Shown here: piece by piece, positions 7,966 through 18,139 of the stretch
Layout of the letters: each line of letters begins with the position of its first letter
Position numbering within the stretch: the stretch's first letter is position 1
Assembly: GCA_900323505.1 (NCBI GenBank)
Contig: OOIN01000019.1
Coordinates: 1 to 56,693, forward strand
Source: Ustilago trichophora
Taxonomy: Eukaryota; Basidiomycota; Ustilaginomycetes; Ustilaginales; Ustilaginaceae
Direction: 5' to 3'
DNA length: 56,693 bases
Notes under the pieces: generated by a model
The model's input: the letters and a program-made list of their open reading frames with translations, nothing else
Database searches by the model: none
Told to the model about the DNA's origin: nothing
Program-made: the position numbers and the translations under genes

Positions 7966-9729
7966 ATGGCACCCGTATCAGCTCTCGACGCCACCACTTC
8001 GGTGGCTTCGCCTCTCACTCCCTCGAAAAAGGAAAACAGCTACTCGCAACTCCCTCTGGCCACCGACCAGATCAAGCCGCCAAACAGTCACCAACTTTCG
8101 CGAATCAATCCATCCTCCAATGACGCTCACCCTGACCCAAAAGGCAGCTGGAGGAGCTGGCGCCGTGGTGATGGTCTCCAGCCGTGGGAGAACGAAATCG
8201 TCCGCAGCACCGAGGTACAACGCAAGGCCAACGTAGCCCAACTCTACTTTCTCAACTACTATTTCGATAACCTTCGCTACCTCGCTGACCGCAAAGCAAG
8301 GCACACGCGCTTCCAAGACTCGACTCGTGCCCGTGGGCTCCTCTCAGACGCTCCCGACTCGCAACCAAGCCCGGAATATCTCAAGGAGCGCAGCTCGTAC
8401 TATGGGCGCGAACGTGTCCTCCTTCGCAAGAGGAGGACAAAGTTGCGCGTAAACCAGTTCCACATTATCACTCAGGTCGGAGCCGGTGGCTACGGCGAGG
8501 TCTTTCTGGCCCGCAAGCGTGACACGGGTGAGATTTGCGCGCTCAAGCGCTTAAAGAAGCGTATTCTTGTCAAGATGGATGAGGTCCGACACGTTCTCAC
8601 CGAGAGAGACATTCTTACCGCCACAAAGACGCCTTGGCTCGTCCGATTGCTCTATGCATTCCAGGATCCCGATCACGTCTTCTTGGCAATGGAGTACGTT
8701 CCCGGTGGAGACTTCCGCACGCTTCTATGCAACAATGGTGCGCTCAAGGAGGAATACGCCCGTTTCTACATGGCCGAGATGCTTGTCTCTGTCAATGAGC
8801 TTCATCGTCTAGGCTACATCCATCGTGACCTCAAGCCCGAGAACTTTCTGGTCGATTCCAGCGGTCACGTCAAGCTCACCGACTTCGGTCTGGCTTCCGG
8901 TGCGCTCAACCCGGGCAAGATCGAGTCGATGAAAGCCAAGCTCGATGCCGTCAAGGATACTGACTTTGTCTACCGCACACCTGCCGAGCGTGGATCAATG
9001 TACAAGAAGATGATCCAGCACACGCAGCACCGTGCCAACTCGATTGTGGGAAGCCCAGACTACATTGCCCCCGAGATGCTGCGTGGACGCCAGTACAGCT
9101 TTGGTGTAGACTACTGGAGCCTTGGATGCATCTTGTACGAGTTCTTGTGCGGCTTCCCACCGTTCAGTGGCAGCAATCCAGACGAGACCTTCGCCAATCT
9201 CAAGAACTGGCAAAAGGTGCTGCAGCGTCCAGTATACGACACCCCCGAGAACATGCAATTCAACTTGAGCGACGTGGCCTGGGACGCCATCACCAAGCTC
9301 GTCGACACGCCCGAACGACGTTACAGTGACCTAGACCTGGTGCAAGCTCATCCGTTCTTTGGCTCGTTGGATTTGGGGCGCTTGCGCGAGCTCAAGGCGC
9401 CCTTCATCCCTGAACTTGAGAGCGAGGAGGACACGGGCTATTTTGACAACTTTGACGATCCGGCTGATATGGCGCGCTACAAGGACGTTCACGAAAAGCA
9501 GAAGAACGTCGAAGCGGTGAGAGAGACGGGTTCGGGCGCAGGCGGACGTGGTATGTGGGCCGGATTCACGTTTGGCAAGAATGGTGTAGGAGCCAACGGA
9601 CAGCCTCTGTACGCTTCGTCGACGGTCAAGGACGCCTCGGATGCCTTTGCAACCATGTTCTGGTCGAGCTCACCACCGGATTGCAGCAGTTGGCCCTTGC
9701 AAATGGAGGGACCTTCTAACCTCACATGA
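7966..9729 (+). CDS. DBF2: NDR/LATS-family AGC kinase, Dbf2/Sid2 type
   Basis: 587 residues without introns. An N-terminal Mob1-binding segment (about 80-125, NVAQLYFLNYYFDNLRYLAD) precedes the kinase domain. Kinase motifs: glycine loop GAGGYGEV (172-179), the lysine in ALKRLKK, HRDLKPEN, DFGLA, a basic insert before the activation loop as in NDR kinases, activation-site serine in NSIVGSPDYIAPE, and a C-terminal hydrophobic motif AGFTFG with the phosphorylatable Thr. Dbf2/Sid2 works with Mob1 in the mitotic exit/septation initiation network, at spindle poles and the division site. The 50-residue tail after the hydrophobic motif is longer than I would expect. Cbk1/Ukc1-type NDR is the alternative; the N-terminal and hydrophobic motifs favour Dbf2. 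Confidence 0.88.
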   Translation: MAPVSALDATTSVASPLTPSKKENSYSQLPLATDQIKPPNSHQLSRINPSSNDAHPDPKGSWRSWRRGDGLQPWENEIVRSTEVQRKANVAQLYFLNYYFDNLRYLADRKARHTRFQDSTRARGLLSDAPDSQPSPEYLKERSSYYGRERVLLRKRRTKLRVNQFHIITQVGAGGYGEVFLARKRDTGEICALKRLKKRILVKMDEVRHVLTERDILTATKTPWLVRLLYAFQDPDHVFLAMEYVPGGDFRTLLCNNGALKEEYARFYMAEMLVSVNELHRLGYIHRDLKPENFLVDSSGHVKLTDFGLASGALNPGKIESMKAKLDAVKDTDFVYRTPAERGSMYKKMIQHTQHRANSIVGSPDYIAPEMLRGRQYSFGVDYWSLGCILYEFLCGFPPFSGSNPDETFANLKNWQKVLQRPVYDTPENMQFNLSDVAWDAITKLVDTPERRYSDLDLVQAHPFFGSLDLGRLRELKAPFIPELESEEDTGYFDNFDDPADMARYKDVHEKQKNVEAVRETGSGAGGRGMWAGFTFGKNGVGANGQPLYASSTVKDASDAFATMFWSSSPPDCSSWPLQMEGPSNLT

Positions 9730-10770
9730 CCCTTACGACCTTTTCATGATTACGATTACTGTTCTTGCTATACCCCATCAGCAGCGCCCATGTGCTTTGC
9801 TTGTCACTATCTCACTGTAGCGACGCCCCTCTGATCCGCTTCCTGTTTCATTTGAATCCGACGCTTTCGCCTCATTCTTTGCTCCCTTGGACTGTGTTGA
9901 GCGTTTGACTGCAAATTGTAGGAATGACAGTATAACGTGATGGGCTGTTGCAAAGAGCAGACTCTCTCTCAACTGAACTTGACCTCAACTTGTCGCAGCT
10001 GGCATGCCATTCGAATCATCACTCGTTGGCTGTGCTGATATCCTCTGATCAGCTCGTTGTAGCTTCACTGTTGCCTTTGCGTGTGTCGGCAGCCTTTTCG
10101 AAATGAGTTGACGAGGTTCTCCCTCTCTCTATTCTCAGCAGCCCCTCCAGCCCTGTCAACCCTAGGGTGCAATTGAGTCTTCCTTTCAACATAAGCCATG
10201 CTAGCCCTCTCTTTTTGTTCCCAGAGAATGCCGTATCTGCCAGCTCTTGTCGCTGAAGGCAGAGATCAGTTTCGACAGGCCCGGACAGCTAAAGAGTTGC
10301 TGAATACACTCTGTGGATATCTGTTGGAGGTTTGTATGCCATATCGGCTCAACAGGCCGACCCAGCATATATGGTACCGGCATACTGGATATGCCCAGTA
10401 CCCGAAGAAGCAACAGGGGCCCACGCCCTGTCTGCATGTCCCGTGTCTCGACTTTCACAGGTTAGATCGCTCAAAACAAGAGTAGTTTGTCAGTTCCATT
10501 GTCTCTGTGTTCCGTACCATCATCACTGTCTTTACTTACCGTTTGTCACTGTTGAGGAATACAACCTGCGTTCTACCAAACTGGCGTGTATGCGCACCAA
10601 CTGGCCACCTGTGCCGCCATCAGATCAACAATATCAACCTGTCTTGGCCGGCCCCTTTCTCTTCATCATCCTCTACACCATCTCAGCTTGTTGACATTTT
10701 GGCCAAAAACATCTCCAATCGCCAACAGTGGCTTCTAGTTCTCGCCTTTGATGCTCTTTGAGGCTGCAGG
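9730..10770. other. Gene-free stretch downstream of DBF2
   Basis: No supported gene; the 95-codon plus frame at 10198 and the 120-codon frame at 10332 are not protein-like. Marks the change from core chromosome to transposon-rich DNA. Confidence 0.5.
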
Positions 10771-10938
10771 TAACAGGACCGGCCCATTAACGGGTCAGGC
10801 CCATTATTAAATAGTGGGTCACCAATACAAATTTGAGGAGCATTTGTACTTCCACTTCAAATGTTTTAAACACTGTTCGCAGAAATTGTATTGGTGACCC
10901 ACTGACGGGCATGACCCGTTAATGGGCCAGTCCCCTTA
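10771..10938. mobile_element. Non-autonomous pogo-type MITE, copy 1
   Basis: A 164-bp element (10773-10936) flanked by TA on both sides. Its inverted ends carry the GGCCCATTAACGGGTCA motif of the autonomous pogo element, followed inward by an AGTGGGTCACCAATACAA arm that is also inverted. About 50 bases at each end pair imperfectly. No coding capacity. Confidence 0.75.
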
Positions 10939-11126
10939 TTTCTTTTTCAGCATCAGATTGTAACACTGCGCAAATTCTTCGTGACCTCTGCCAGCATCAT
11001 ATCGTAATGCCGCGCTAATGTCATCGTGAAATTGGCATATTTGGCCAGTGGCCCAACCTCCAGCAGCACATCTGTGTGATCACTCATCACAAAGGGATGG
11101 ACCATCACGATAACATTCAACCATAT

Positions 11127-11207
11127 CCTAAGAAAAGGAAAAATCCGTCATGAAGCCACCCTTGAAGCCACCCAGGGTGGCTACACCACCGAAGCCACCC
11201 TTGAAGC
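11127..11207. repeat. GCCACCC foldback repeat, left half (interrupted by pogo)
   Basis: Starts with ATCCTAAGAAAAGGAAAAAT and contains four GAAGCCACCC/GGGTGGCT words in both orientations. The right half resumes at 13301 after the transposon. A member of the foldback family seen intact at 26783. Confidence 0.65.
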
Positions 11208-13300
11208 TAACGTGACTGGCCCATTAATGGGTCAGGCCCATTAATGGGTCATTTTTGCGTGTAAATACAAATGATACTCTTTGCATTCTTGTGACCATTT
11301 GGCATGCAAAGAAGCATCAAAGCAAGTCAATCTCGTCATCTGAGCAGTCATCATCATACCAATCATGATATCCAGGATATCTAGGCTCCTCCAAGTCCTC
11401 CAGGCCGGAGGAAGCGCTGTCAAGCTCTACGCTTGCTGCTCGGCTATGCTGGACATCCAAACTTGATGATGAGGAGGACCAAATGCTGATGCTTGGTGTT
11501 GGGCTGGATTCTTGGTCTGTGCTTGGCAAGCAACGCTTTTTGCCTCGTTTTCCACACTTTTTGGCCTGTTTTTGAGCATTTTTTCGCTGCATTGCTTCGT
11601 GAATTTCTTTGCTGTCTAGAACTTTGGCCTGCAACAGCCGTGCTTGGTCCCCCTGCTGTCGCACCTGCCTGAAAGCAAGTGTATGACGTAGTTCTGCTAC
11701 CTCCTGCTGTAATAGGACGCTTTTGTCATGAAAAAGACCAGCAGCTTTTATCATTTTGCTCCAAAGCAGCCTGGATTCGCGATTTGGACGCTCTGAAGAG
11801 CGAATTTGGCTTGCTAAGGCCACCAATTGTCTGGAATTCTTTGGAGTGTGCGGGAATGATATCTCTCCGTCATTTTCTGGAGTTGCGGCATGCTCTGGCA
11901 AGCGTGCAAGTACCTGTGAAGCACTGACACTTGTGTCTATGCCAACAGATTTAAAAGCAGCCCTTGCGGCCCTTGGCGTCATGATTTGCTCTCGTATCTT
12001 GATGTATATGCGCAAAAACTGGGCTTTATTGATGACAAGGCCGCTTTTTGCTAATGATAAGATCATCTTGCTGTACTGTGCCTTCAGCGGACCAAAAATG
12101 GACACGTCTAGTGGCTGTAGTAAGTGTGTAGCATGAGCAGGAAAGCATAACAGGACAATGCCATTTTTTTCCGCAAACTCTGTGAATGCCAAGCTTGTGT
12201 GTGAGTTATGACCATCAAGAAGGAGCAGACGCTTTTGATTTGCATTTCGAGGCCTTGTATGGGGCTCAAAACAGCGTTTTAGCCAGTCCAGTCCAATATC
12301 CTGATTTGTCCAACCATTCTTTGTGACGGCAAAAGCCCAATTTGGGGGAATGAGCTGCTGATGACGGAACCAGCCAAGCATGTGCGCATTGCCCTTGAAA
12401 ATGATCATTGGAGGAGGGATTTGGTGGCCAATGCATTCAATGACAGTTGCACTTTCTCGTTGTCCTGGTTGTGTCCTGAATAATGTCGACGCTTTTTTTT
12501 CTCTTTGCACAAGCACTTTGTGGCTCTGTGCCCTCCCAAAAACGAAGCCAGTTTCGTCCATATTGTAGACATGACAAAAGGGTATGTCATGAGTGACCAT
12601 TGTGCTGCGGAGGAGCTCGTAATATTGTGTCACCGTAGCTCTGTTTGATACTTTGGCCCTAGAATGGTCCAAAACGCGGCTGAAACAGCTCAAAAGCGAA
12701 GGATGACGATAAAGAAATCCTCGGGCCCACTTTCTGGAAATCATTGCTTCTTGATTACACAAATTCTCCTTGTTGAAAGCTGCTGCTCGGTCCATGAGCT
12801 CCTTGTAGTTGATAGGAAAGCCCTGCGCAGCTGTGGTTTCAATGTGAGTCTGTAATGACTTTTCTTGAGCTTCCGAGAGGAGCTGCCGATGAGTGTGTGC
12901 ATTATGACGGGCCTGAATACCTTTAAGACGCCTTTGGAGTGGTGAATAAGGCACATTATGAAGCTCTGCAGCCTTCCGGATGCTTTTGACAGCACCGGAA
13001 TTGATGTCGCGGATGGCATGACGGATAGCCTCCTCTCTTTGCAGTGTTTTGGAGCGAAATTCGTCCCTTTTGGCCTTTGTCATTTGTGGAGACATGACAA
13101 TAAAGGTGTAAGTTAACTTTGATGACGGTGTGATGATGGTGAAAGTCCGGAGAGAAAGGTGATGATGGTGGTAGAGATGATACCTGTTTGCCACGTAGAT
13201 GTTGTGCTGACGTGCCTTAAAAAACACGACGCGCAATTTTTTTCGGCCGTGAAAAATGACCCATTAATGGGCCTGACCCATTAATGGGCCAGTCACGTTA
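11208..13300 (-). mobile_element. Intact pogo/Fot-type DNA transposon
   Basis: 2,089-bp element (11210-13298) with perfect 47-bp terminal inverted repeats starting ACGTGACTGGCCCATTAATG, flanked by a TA duplication on each side as in Tc1/mariner/pogo elements. Each end holds two copies of the near-palindrome GGCCCATTAATGGGTCA. It carries one uninterrupted transposase gene. Perfect ends plus an open frame suggest recent insertion and possible activity. It sits inside a GCCACCC foldback repeat. Confidence 0.92.
11317..13095 (-). CDS. Pogo/Fot-family DDE transposase
   Basis: 592 residues from the ATG at 13095 (MSPQMTKAKRDEF); another ATG four codons on is equally likely. The N-terminus is a Psq/CENP-B-like helix-turn-helix (IRKAAELHNVPYSPLQRR), then a CENP-B-type DNA-binding half (KWARGFLYRHP). 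The DDE_1 catalytic core follows: NMDETGFVFG with the first Asp, LLLDGHNSHTS with the second, and LLQPLDVSIFGPLK with the third acidic residue as Asp (DDD, usual for pogo/Fot). The C-terminal 120 residues are basic and Ser/Gln-rich with an acidic end. No internal stop or frameshift, unlike the other transposase genes in the window. It cuts and pastes its own element at TA sites; relatives were domesticated as CENP-B. Confidence 0.93.
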   Translation of the reverse strand: MSPQMTKAKRDEFRSKTLQREEAIRHAIRDINSGAVKSIRKAAELHNVPYSPLQRRLKGIQARHNAHTHRQLLSEAQEKSLQTHIETTAAQGFPINYKELMDRAAAFNKENLCNQEAMISRKWARGFLYRHPSLLSCFSRVLDHSRAKVSNRATVTQYYELLRSTMVTHDIPFCHVYNMDETGFVFGRAQSHKVLVQREKKASTLFRTQPGQRESATVIECIGHQIPPPMIIFKGNAHMLGWFRHQQLIPPNWAFAVTKNGWTNQDIGLDWLKRCFEPHTRPRNANQKRLLLLDGHNSHTSLAFTEFAEKNGIVLLCFPAHATHLLQPLDVSIFGPLKAQYSKMILSLAKSGLVINKAQFLRIYIKIREQIMTPRAARAAFKSVGIDTSVSASQVLARLPEHAATPENDGEISFPHTPKNSRQLVALASQIRSSERPNRESRLLWSKMIKAAGLFHDKSVLLQQEVAELRHTLAFRQVRQQGDQARLLQAKVLDSKEIHEAMQRKNAQKQAKKCGKRGKKRCLPSTDQESSPTPSISIWSSSSSSLDVQHSRAASVELDSASSGLEDLEEPRYPGYHDWYDDDCSDDEIDLL

Positions 13301-13411
13301 CCCCCGATCGGCTGGCTTCGCAAAGTTGCCACCCCGGGTGGCTTCAAGGGTGGCTTCTCGATATAGCCACCCCGGGTGCCTTCTTGATAATTTTTCTTCT
13401 TTCAGGATGTA
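13301..13411. repeat. GCCACCC foldback repeat, right half
   Basis: Continues the repeat cut at 11207: GCCACCCCGGGTGGC palindromes and GGGTGGCTTC words, then a T-rich end (TTTTTCTTCTTTCAGGAT) that is the inverse of the left end at 11127. Confidence 0.65.
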
Positions 13412-13594
13412 ACCAGATTGTGTAAAAAAAAAAAGAAAAAATGTCAAAATACGACAGACAAATCTATCACGAATCGGGTGAGTCATGAGTTCAAGTTCTG
13501 GCTTTTTCTTCAATTTTTTGTGAGTATGAACCATGAAGTAAAACGAAGGGGCTCCAAAACGATCTGTAGAAGACAATTAACTTATGGCTAGATA

Positions 13595-13749
13595 TAACGT
13601 GACTGGCCCATAAAAAGGTCAGGCCCAGTTCAGTCAATGAGTGGGTCACCACTACACTTTTTGCAAAAGGCGTTTGAAACATTTGACGTTGAAGTACAAT
13701 GGCTCCTCTACATTGTATTGGGGACCCACTGATGGGCCGGTCCCGTCAT
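13595..13749. mobile_element. Non-autonomous pogo-type MITE, copy 2
   Basis: Left end matches the autonomous element for TAACGTGACTGGCCCAT and then diverges. An AGTGGGTCACCACTACA arm is mirrored by a GTATTGGGGACCCACTGATG arm near 13720. The right end (GGGCCGGTCCCGTCA) is degenerate. About 155 bp, no coding capacity. Confidence 0.65.
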
Positions 13750-14346
13750 TCATGATTGATCGAAGGCCATATATATCTTAAGAGAAGCAAAAATCGGCCA
13801 TACGTATCGTAAAAAAAAAGGAAAAGTCCGACCCCGGAACCACCCTAGCAACCACCCTGGGTGGTTGCTCTCGGGAAGCCATCCCGCAAGCACCCCCGAT
13901 CGAGGTGCTTGCTCTGGGTGGCTGCTAGATTGGTCTCTCTTCTTGAATTTTTTTCACCTCACGAGTAGTTTTAATGATTTTCATCAAGGTATTGTGACAG
14001 AAACGAAAATAACTCTGTTATTCGTAGTCATACTCTATGTTTTTTTCCCGCAGAAATCACGCTCATAGCCGGTCATTTGATATGATTTGAAAGGAAATTG
14101 CCATTTTAATAAGACGCTACCCGAGGCAGCCATTTCGCGAAAGCCATTGTTAATTATTCGTGATTAACCTGATGTTCCGGGCGCGTAGTGGCCCAGGGCG
14201 GGTATCGTCTTGGAATCGACAAGCCAATCTTGGAAATTCGGTAAAATCAGTTGAATTGGACAAGGGAAGGAAGCAGACCTTACCTTCGAGGAGTTCTATT
14301 TACATGAGTGAGCTATCCTATGTTCAACCCTTTGCTCTACTTCTTG

Positions 14347-14390
14347 TAACGTGACTGGCCCATTTACGGGTCAGGCCCATTAATGTATCA
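14347..14390 (+). repeat. Solo pogo-type terminal repeat
   Basis: TAACGTGACTGGCCCAT followed by the second GGCCCATTAATG copy, matching the left end of the autonomous element at 11208. I found no partner end before 15.3 kb, so it is an isolated relic. Confidence 0.6.
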
Positions 14391-15038
14391 TCTTGATAAT
14401 GAAGAATAAATAAATAAATAAAACCCCCGTCATGAAGCCACCCTGGGTGGCTACGTTGAGAATGCTAAAAGGTAAAATCGCACTTGGTATTTCGACTTGG
14501 GGATCTGAACAAGTCGTGATATATATACATGAGTGACTTCGGGGAATCTCTGCTATAGACATGGACCCGTAGTCAATGACGTCGTAATGACGTAGTGCAT
14601 GACTAATATTTAATACCAAGTGTTAGATCGAAAGAAGTGAAAGAGAAGTAATTGTTGTTTTATGATTTTTCTCGTCATATTCTAACAGAGAAGCCAGCTG
14701 TGAAGCCACCCTGGGTGGCTTCACAGCTGACGGATCTTCCCCTTCCTGGGGAAGGGTGCTCAGAAGCAACCCACAGGCTCCCACCCTCAGGTCTACCGGA
14801 GTGGTATTTGCAACTTTGTGATTTAATGATAAATGGGAATGGTTTTGCATATATCTGAACTTCACTAACGTTTTTGTGGTCTCAGTGGCCCTTTGGGTAC
14901 AGAGTCTGGCCGATCAAGATCACAAAAACAACGTTCTCCTTACCTGACTCTGTGTGAGCCATTCACGTTGCACTTCTCAAGGTCCCCTCTTTGAGATTCG
15001 AATCCCTTCTACCTTTCAATGCGTTCTATAATTCATAT

Positions 15039-15150
15039 CCTAAAAAATGGAAAATGCCAACTCGAAGCCACCCCCCGATGCCACCCCGGGTGGCTTCTCA
15101 CTGTAGCCACCCGGGGTGGCTTCTCAGCTGGCTTCTCACTGTAGCCACCC
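15039..15150. repeat. GCCACCC foldback repeat, copy near NST1
   Basis: Begins ATCCTAAAAAATGGAAAATG, then CCAACTCGAAGCCACCC, the same left end as the copy at 26783. Several GCCACCCCGGGTGGC units follow. It lies 190 bp beyond the broken end of NST1. Confidence 0.65.
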
Positions 15151-15336
15151 TTCATATTGGGTGGCGCACCTGGCCAGGCAGCACATCAGCACAGTCCTAC
15201 TGACAGCCATCCGTGGCCGCCAGTGCAATCATGTGAGCATAACAACAATGAATTAGAAGTAGCACCGCAGTAGGCGTCTGTCTTGCGTCGCAACCACCAT
15301 GAGCCGCCCTTGTGTGAGAGAGAGGGTCGCCGCCAT

Positions 15337-16740
15337 TCACAGCGCCAGAGGCGTCAAGTGCAACCTATCCTTCATCGAGAGACCGAGCCAGGATTCCTTG
15401 ATGCGCTTGCGCTCCTCTGCTGAGCTGGTCGACCAGATCTTTGCATTGTTGGTTGATGGGTTGGCTGCGGGCTGCTATCCGTGAGTTGAGGACGAGACCG
15501 AGCGCTTGCCCGAGTTGGATGAAGGTGGAACACCGTTGGCCGGTCTTGCTGGCGTCTTTCTGGTCAAGTTGAAGGTCATTGGCTGTTTGCCAGCGGCTCG
15601 CGAGCTGGGAGGCGGCGGATTCGAGTTACGAGCAATCAAAGAGACGTTGGTCGACGGAGGCGGATGATTGGGGACGGGCTTGGGCGGGGGAGGCACTTGG
15701 ACTTCGATCTCGTGTGCTTCGTCATCGCCATGTCCATTTCCAGCTCCAGCGCCACCTTTCTTCTTCTTCTTCTTCTTTTTGTTCTTACTCGCAGAGCGCA
15801 GTTCATCTGGATGGACAGCCATGCCGTTGGGTCCATGCGCGTGATCTGCGCCATCCCGCATCCATACACGCTCTCGAGCACAAAGAAGGCCGCCTTGGGC
15901 ATCGAGGATCTTGTCGTCCTCGTCGAGCTCTCCATCGTCGTAGTATTGAGCGCCGTCGTCTCGGTCGTCGTCAAATCGATCGATCTCGTCATCGAAATTG
16001 TCGTAGAGGACAATGGGAGGTGGAAGTGGCTCGATGGGTGGCTGGGTTGGAGGCGGGTTGGGGCTGGAAGCGTACTGTGCATAGGAACCATTGGTGGCGG
16101 TGTTGGGATGGGGATGTAGAGGCAACGGCTGGTCGGGATGGAGTGCCAAGTTGGCAAAGATGGATGCGTCGAAGGGCAGTGGAGGGTAGGGATGGGTGCC
16201 AGGAGGATACTGCTGAAGATGGCGCTGAGACGCATGGGCAGCCTGCGCCAACTGTTGAGCGACGGCGATCATGGCTTGCGTCGAAGCGTGGCGGTTGGCA
16301 GGGTCGTTGGCGTTGTCGTTGAGGGCAGCCTGGGCTGCTGGGGGGAACTGGCCGAGAGGCAAAGCGTTGCGAATAAAAGTCCTCAGATGCGCAGGGAGCG
16401 ATGTCCAATAGGCATCGTCATCCGGGATGCCTTGCGCAGCCGCAGACTGAAGGTCGTACTCGTGATCGTCGATCAAGTCAGAGTCCTTTGCCTTGGATTT
16501 AGACTTTTTCTTTTTCTTCTTGGCGGAAGAGTGGGCGGCGGTGTCTGCGTCGTAATTGGAGATGGGGGAGGCAGATCGCGGTGGCGTGGATGCGCCAGCA
16601 ACAGGTTGTTTGGATTGCTGCTGCATGGGAGGTGGTGTTGGTGGATGCTGTTGGTGTTGAGCAGCGGTGGCCAGCTTGGGTGGGGGTGCGGCTGCACCGC
16701 GCGCCGCTGGGGTGGAGCGAGGCAGCTTTGACTTGGCCAT
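15337..16740 (-). pseudogene. NST1: NST1-like stress response gene, stop in frame and 3' truncated
   Basis: A 421-residue frame begins at the ATG at 16740 and ends at TAG (15475-15477). It is Pro/Gln-rich, has Lys runs (KKKKKKSKSK near 75; a second run of ten near 325), and the segment YWTSLPAHLRTFIRNALPLG. The frame continues past the stop, reading NAKIWSTSSAEERKRIKE and SWLGLSMKDR, the start of the conserved Nst1 core. It then degenerates and hits TGA at 15337-15339. In Nst1 proteins this core continues into a cysteine motif and a long charged coiled coil; none of that is here. The 3' part is lost where the repeat-rich region starts. Nst1 affects salt tolerance in yeast. CAG-to-TAG would explain the first stop. 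If the mRNA is made, it gives only the disordered N-terminal part. Confidence 0.7.
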
Positions 16741-18139
16741 ATCCTCCTGGACGAACCTTTTGCGAGGTCAAGGTCAGTTGGAAGATGGCGAGTCAAGATG
16801 CTTAGAGTGTCAAAGTGCGTGTCGGGAAGCGAAGGGGCTGAGTCTTGCGTTGGATTCGGACAGGTCGGCGAGACGTAGACGGCAACGCAGATCAGAAAGA
16901 AGCGGATGTGCCGAAGAGTCGAGTCGTCATCAGAGGATGTGAGCAAAAGCGCAGCAAACTCTCTCCTTGTTGAAACCCAAAAAAGACACGGATGCTCTGA
17001 TGTGCTTACCAAATTGTTTGTGGCTGATACAAAATGCGGCCGAGCAAATCAAAATGCTGATGCTTTGTCAAAGAATGGAGTTGACGTGGAAAGAGTTGAA
17101 GCTAGGCGTCGGCAACAGAAGCAGTAACGGCAGCAGGATCAGCAAAAGGACGAATGGGTTGTTGTAGTCAAGAGATGCTGCTTTGCTCGCTAGAGTCGCC
17201 AATCGATGCCTTTGAAGAGACGTGATGCTGAACATACCTCAAAGTAGTAACAGAGAGAGCTGTCTGTCGAAAGCAGCGCCCTCCTTGATGATGGTGGGAC
17301 AATGGTGGCAAAGCTACGGGCAAGAGGAGTCTTGGCGGCCGTTTGGGGAAGTTGGATGTGCTCGAAGACAAAGCGTGGCGTGGAATGCCAGCTACCCTTA
17401 TCTCGCTCTGCAAAATGAGGAATACAACAGAAAGAAGAGAAGTTCAGCGGATCAACTGCAAAGCAGCAAGACGTGACAACACCAACCTCGAACTGAAGAC
17501 CAGCACTTACAACTTGAGATTCTCCTTTGCTGAGCAGCCAGGAGCAGGGTCGGCCCATGGATGGCGAGCAAAGGCTGTGAGAAATAGGCGGATGGATGGG
17601 CTCGCAAAGTCGTGAGGCGGATGGATGGATGGAGTCGGGAAGATAGAGACGTTTGCTCATGCGCGCGAATTAAGTACTGAGCGCGCTCGGACCCCTTGAC
17701 CTGTGTGCTCGAATCCCTTTTCCGCGAGTTGGAGCAGACACTGCCGGAGTGCCTGCAAATCCTGCCTACAGTTACCGTCAAGATCCGTCCAGATCGAGGA
17801 TGAGTCACCCGGGGATTTGGCTGGCCTTGAAACGAAGTTTGAGATGGTGTTGTATGCGCTGGTGACGAGCAAAAGAAAGAATTTGAGTCAGTACGAGCCT
17901 CATATCGGACACATTTGAGCAAGCCGTGCACTTTCAGCGCCTCGATGCCGTGGATAACAGCCAAACGAGCCACCTGAGCTGCTCGAGGCCATGTAGAGTG
18001 GACAACTGCGTCCTTGAGTTCCCCGTCGACAAGTCTGGAAGCCGCCTGCAGACACAATTGTGCCCGTGCTGTGCTCTATCTTCTTTGCAACCATCAACGA
18101 AACGCATACCAAGCATTTTGAATCGAGCCGTTCATCCTG
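16741..18139. other. Upstream region of NST1, poorly resolved
   Basis: Contains the NST1 promoter (minus strand) and one weak spliced-gene candidate (17657-18057). The 156- and 179-codon minus frames near 17190 and 16473 look like shadow translations. Confidence 0.4.
17657..18057 (-). CDS. Possible small two-exon gene of unknown function
   Basis: Two protein-like segments on the minus strand can be joined by a short intron. The upstream one (18057 to about 17917) reads VARLAVIHGIEALKVHGLL. The downstream one reads AYNTISNFVSRPAKSPGD and DLQALRQCLLQLAEKGFEH to a stop at 17657. The acceptor TCACCAG is good; the donor is a weak GTGTCC. About 115 residues, no family recognised. It may be a relic. 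Confidence 0.25.

Larger units (their letters stand above)
13750..15336. other. AT-rich transposon debris with hairpin repeats
   Basis: Markedly AT-rich and without a supported gene. It holds GGGTGG/CCACCC hairpins at about 13838-13925, 14435-14453, 14700-14728 and 15063-15150, and a solo pogo end at 14347. The frames of up to 80 codons here are translations of repeat DNA. Confidence 0.6.

Noticed and set aside
11127..15150. CRISPR-like array suggested by the repeated GCCACCC hairpins
   Set aside because: Spacing is irregular, units are palindromic and dispersed, and this is a eukaryotic chromosome.
15579..16322. 247-codon plus frame opposite NST1
   Set aside because: Antisense shadow of a low-complexity CG-rich gene; no domain or start context.
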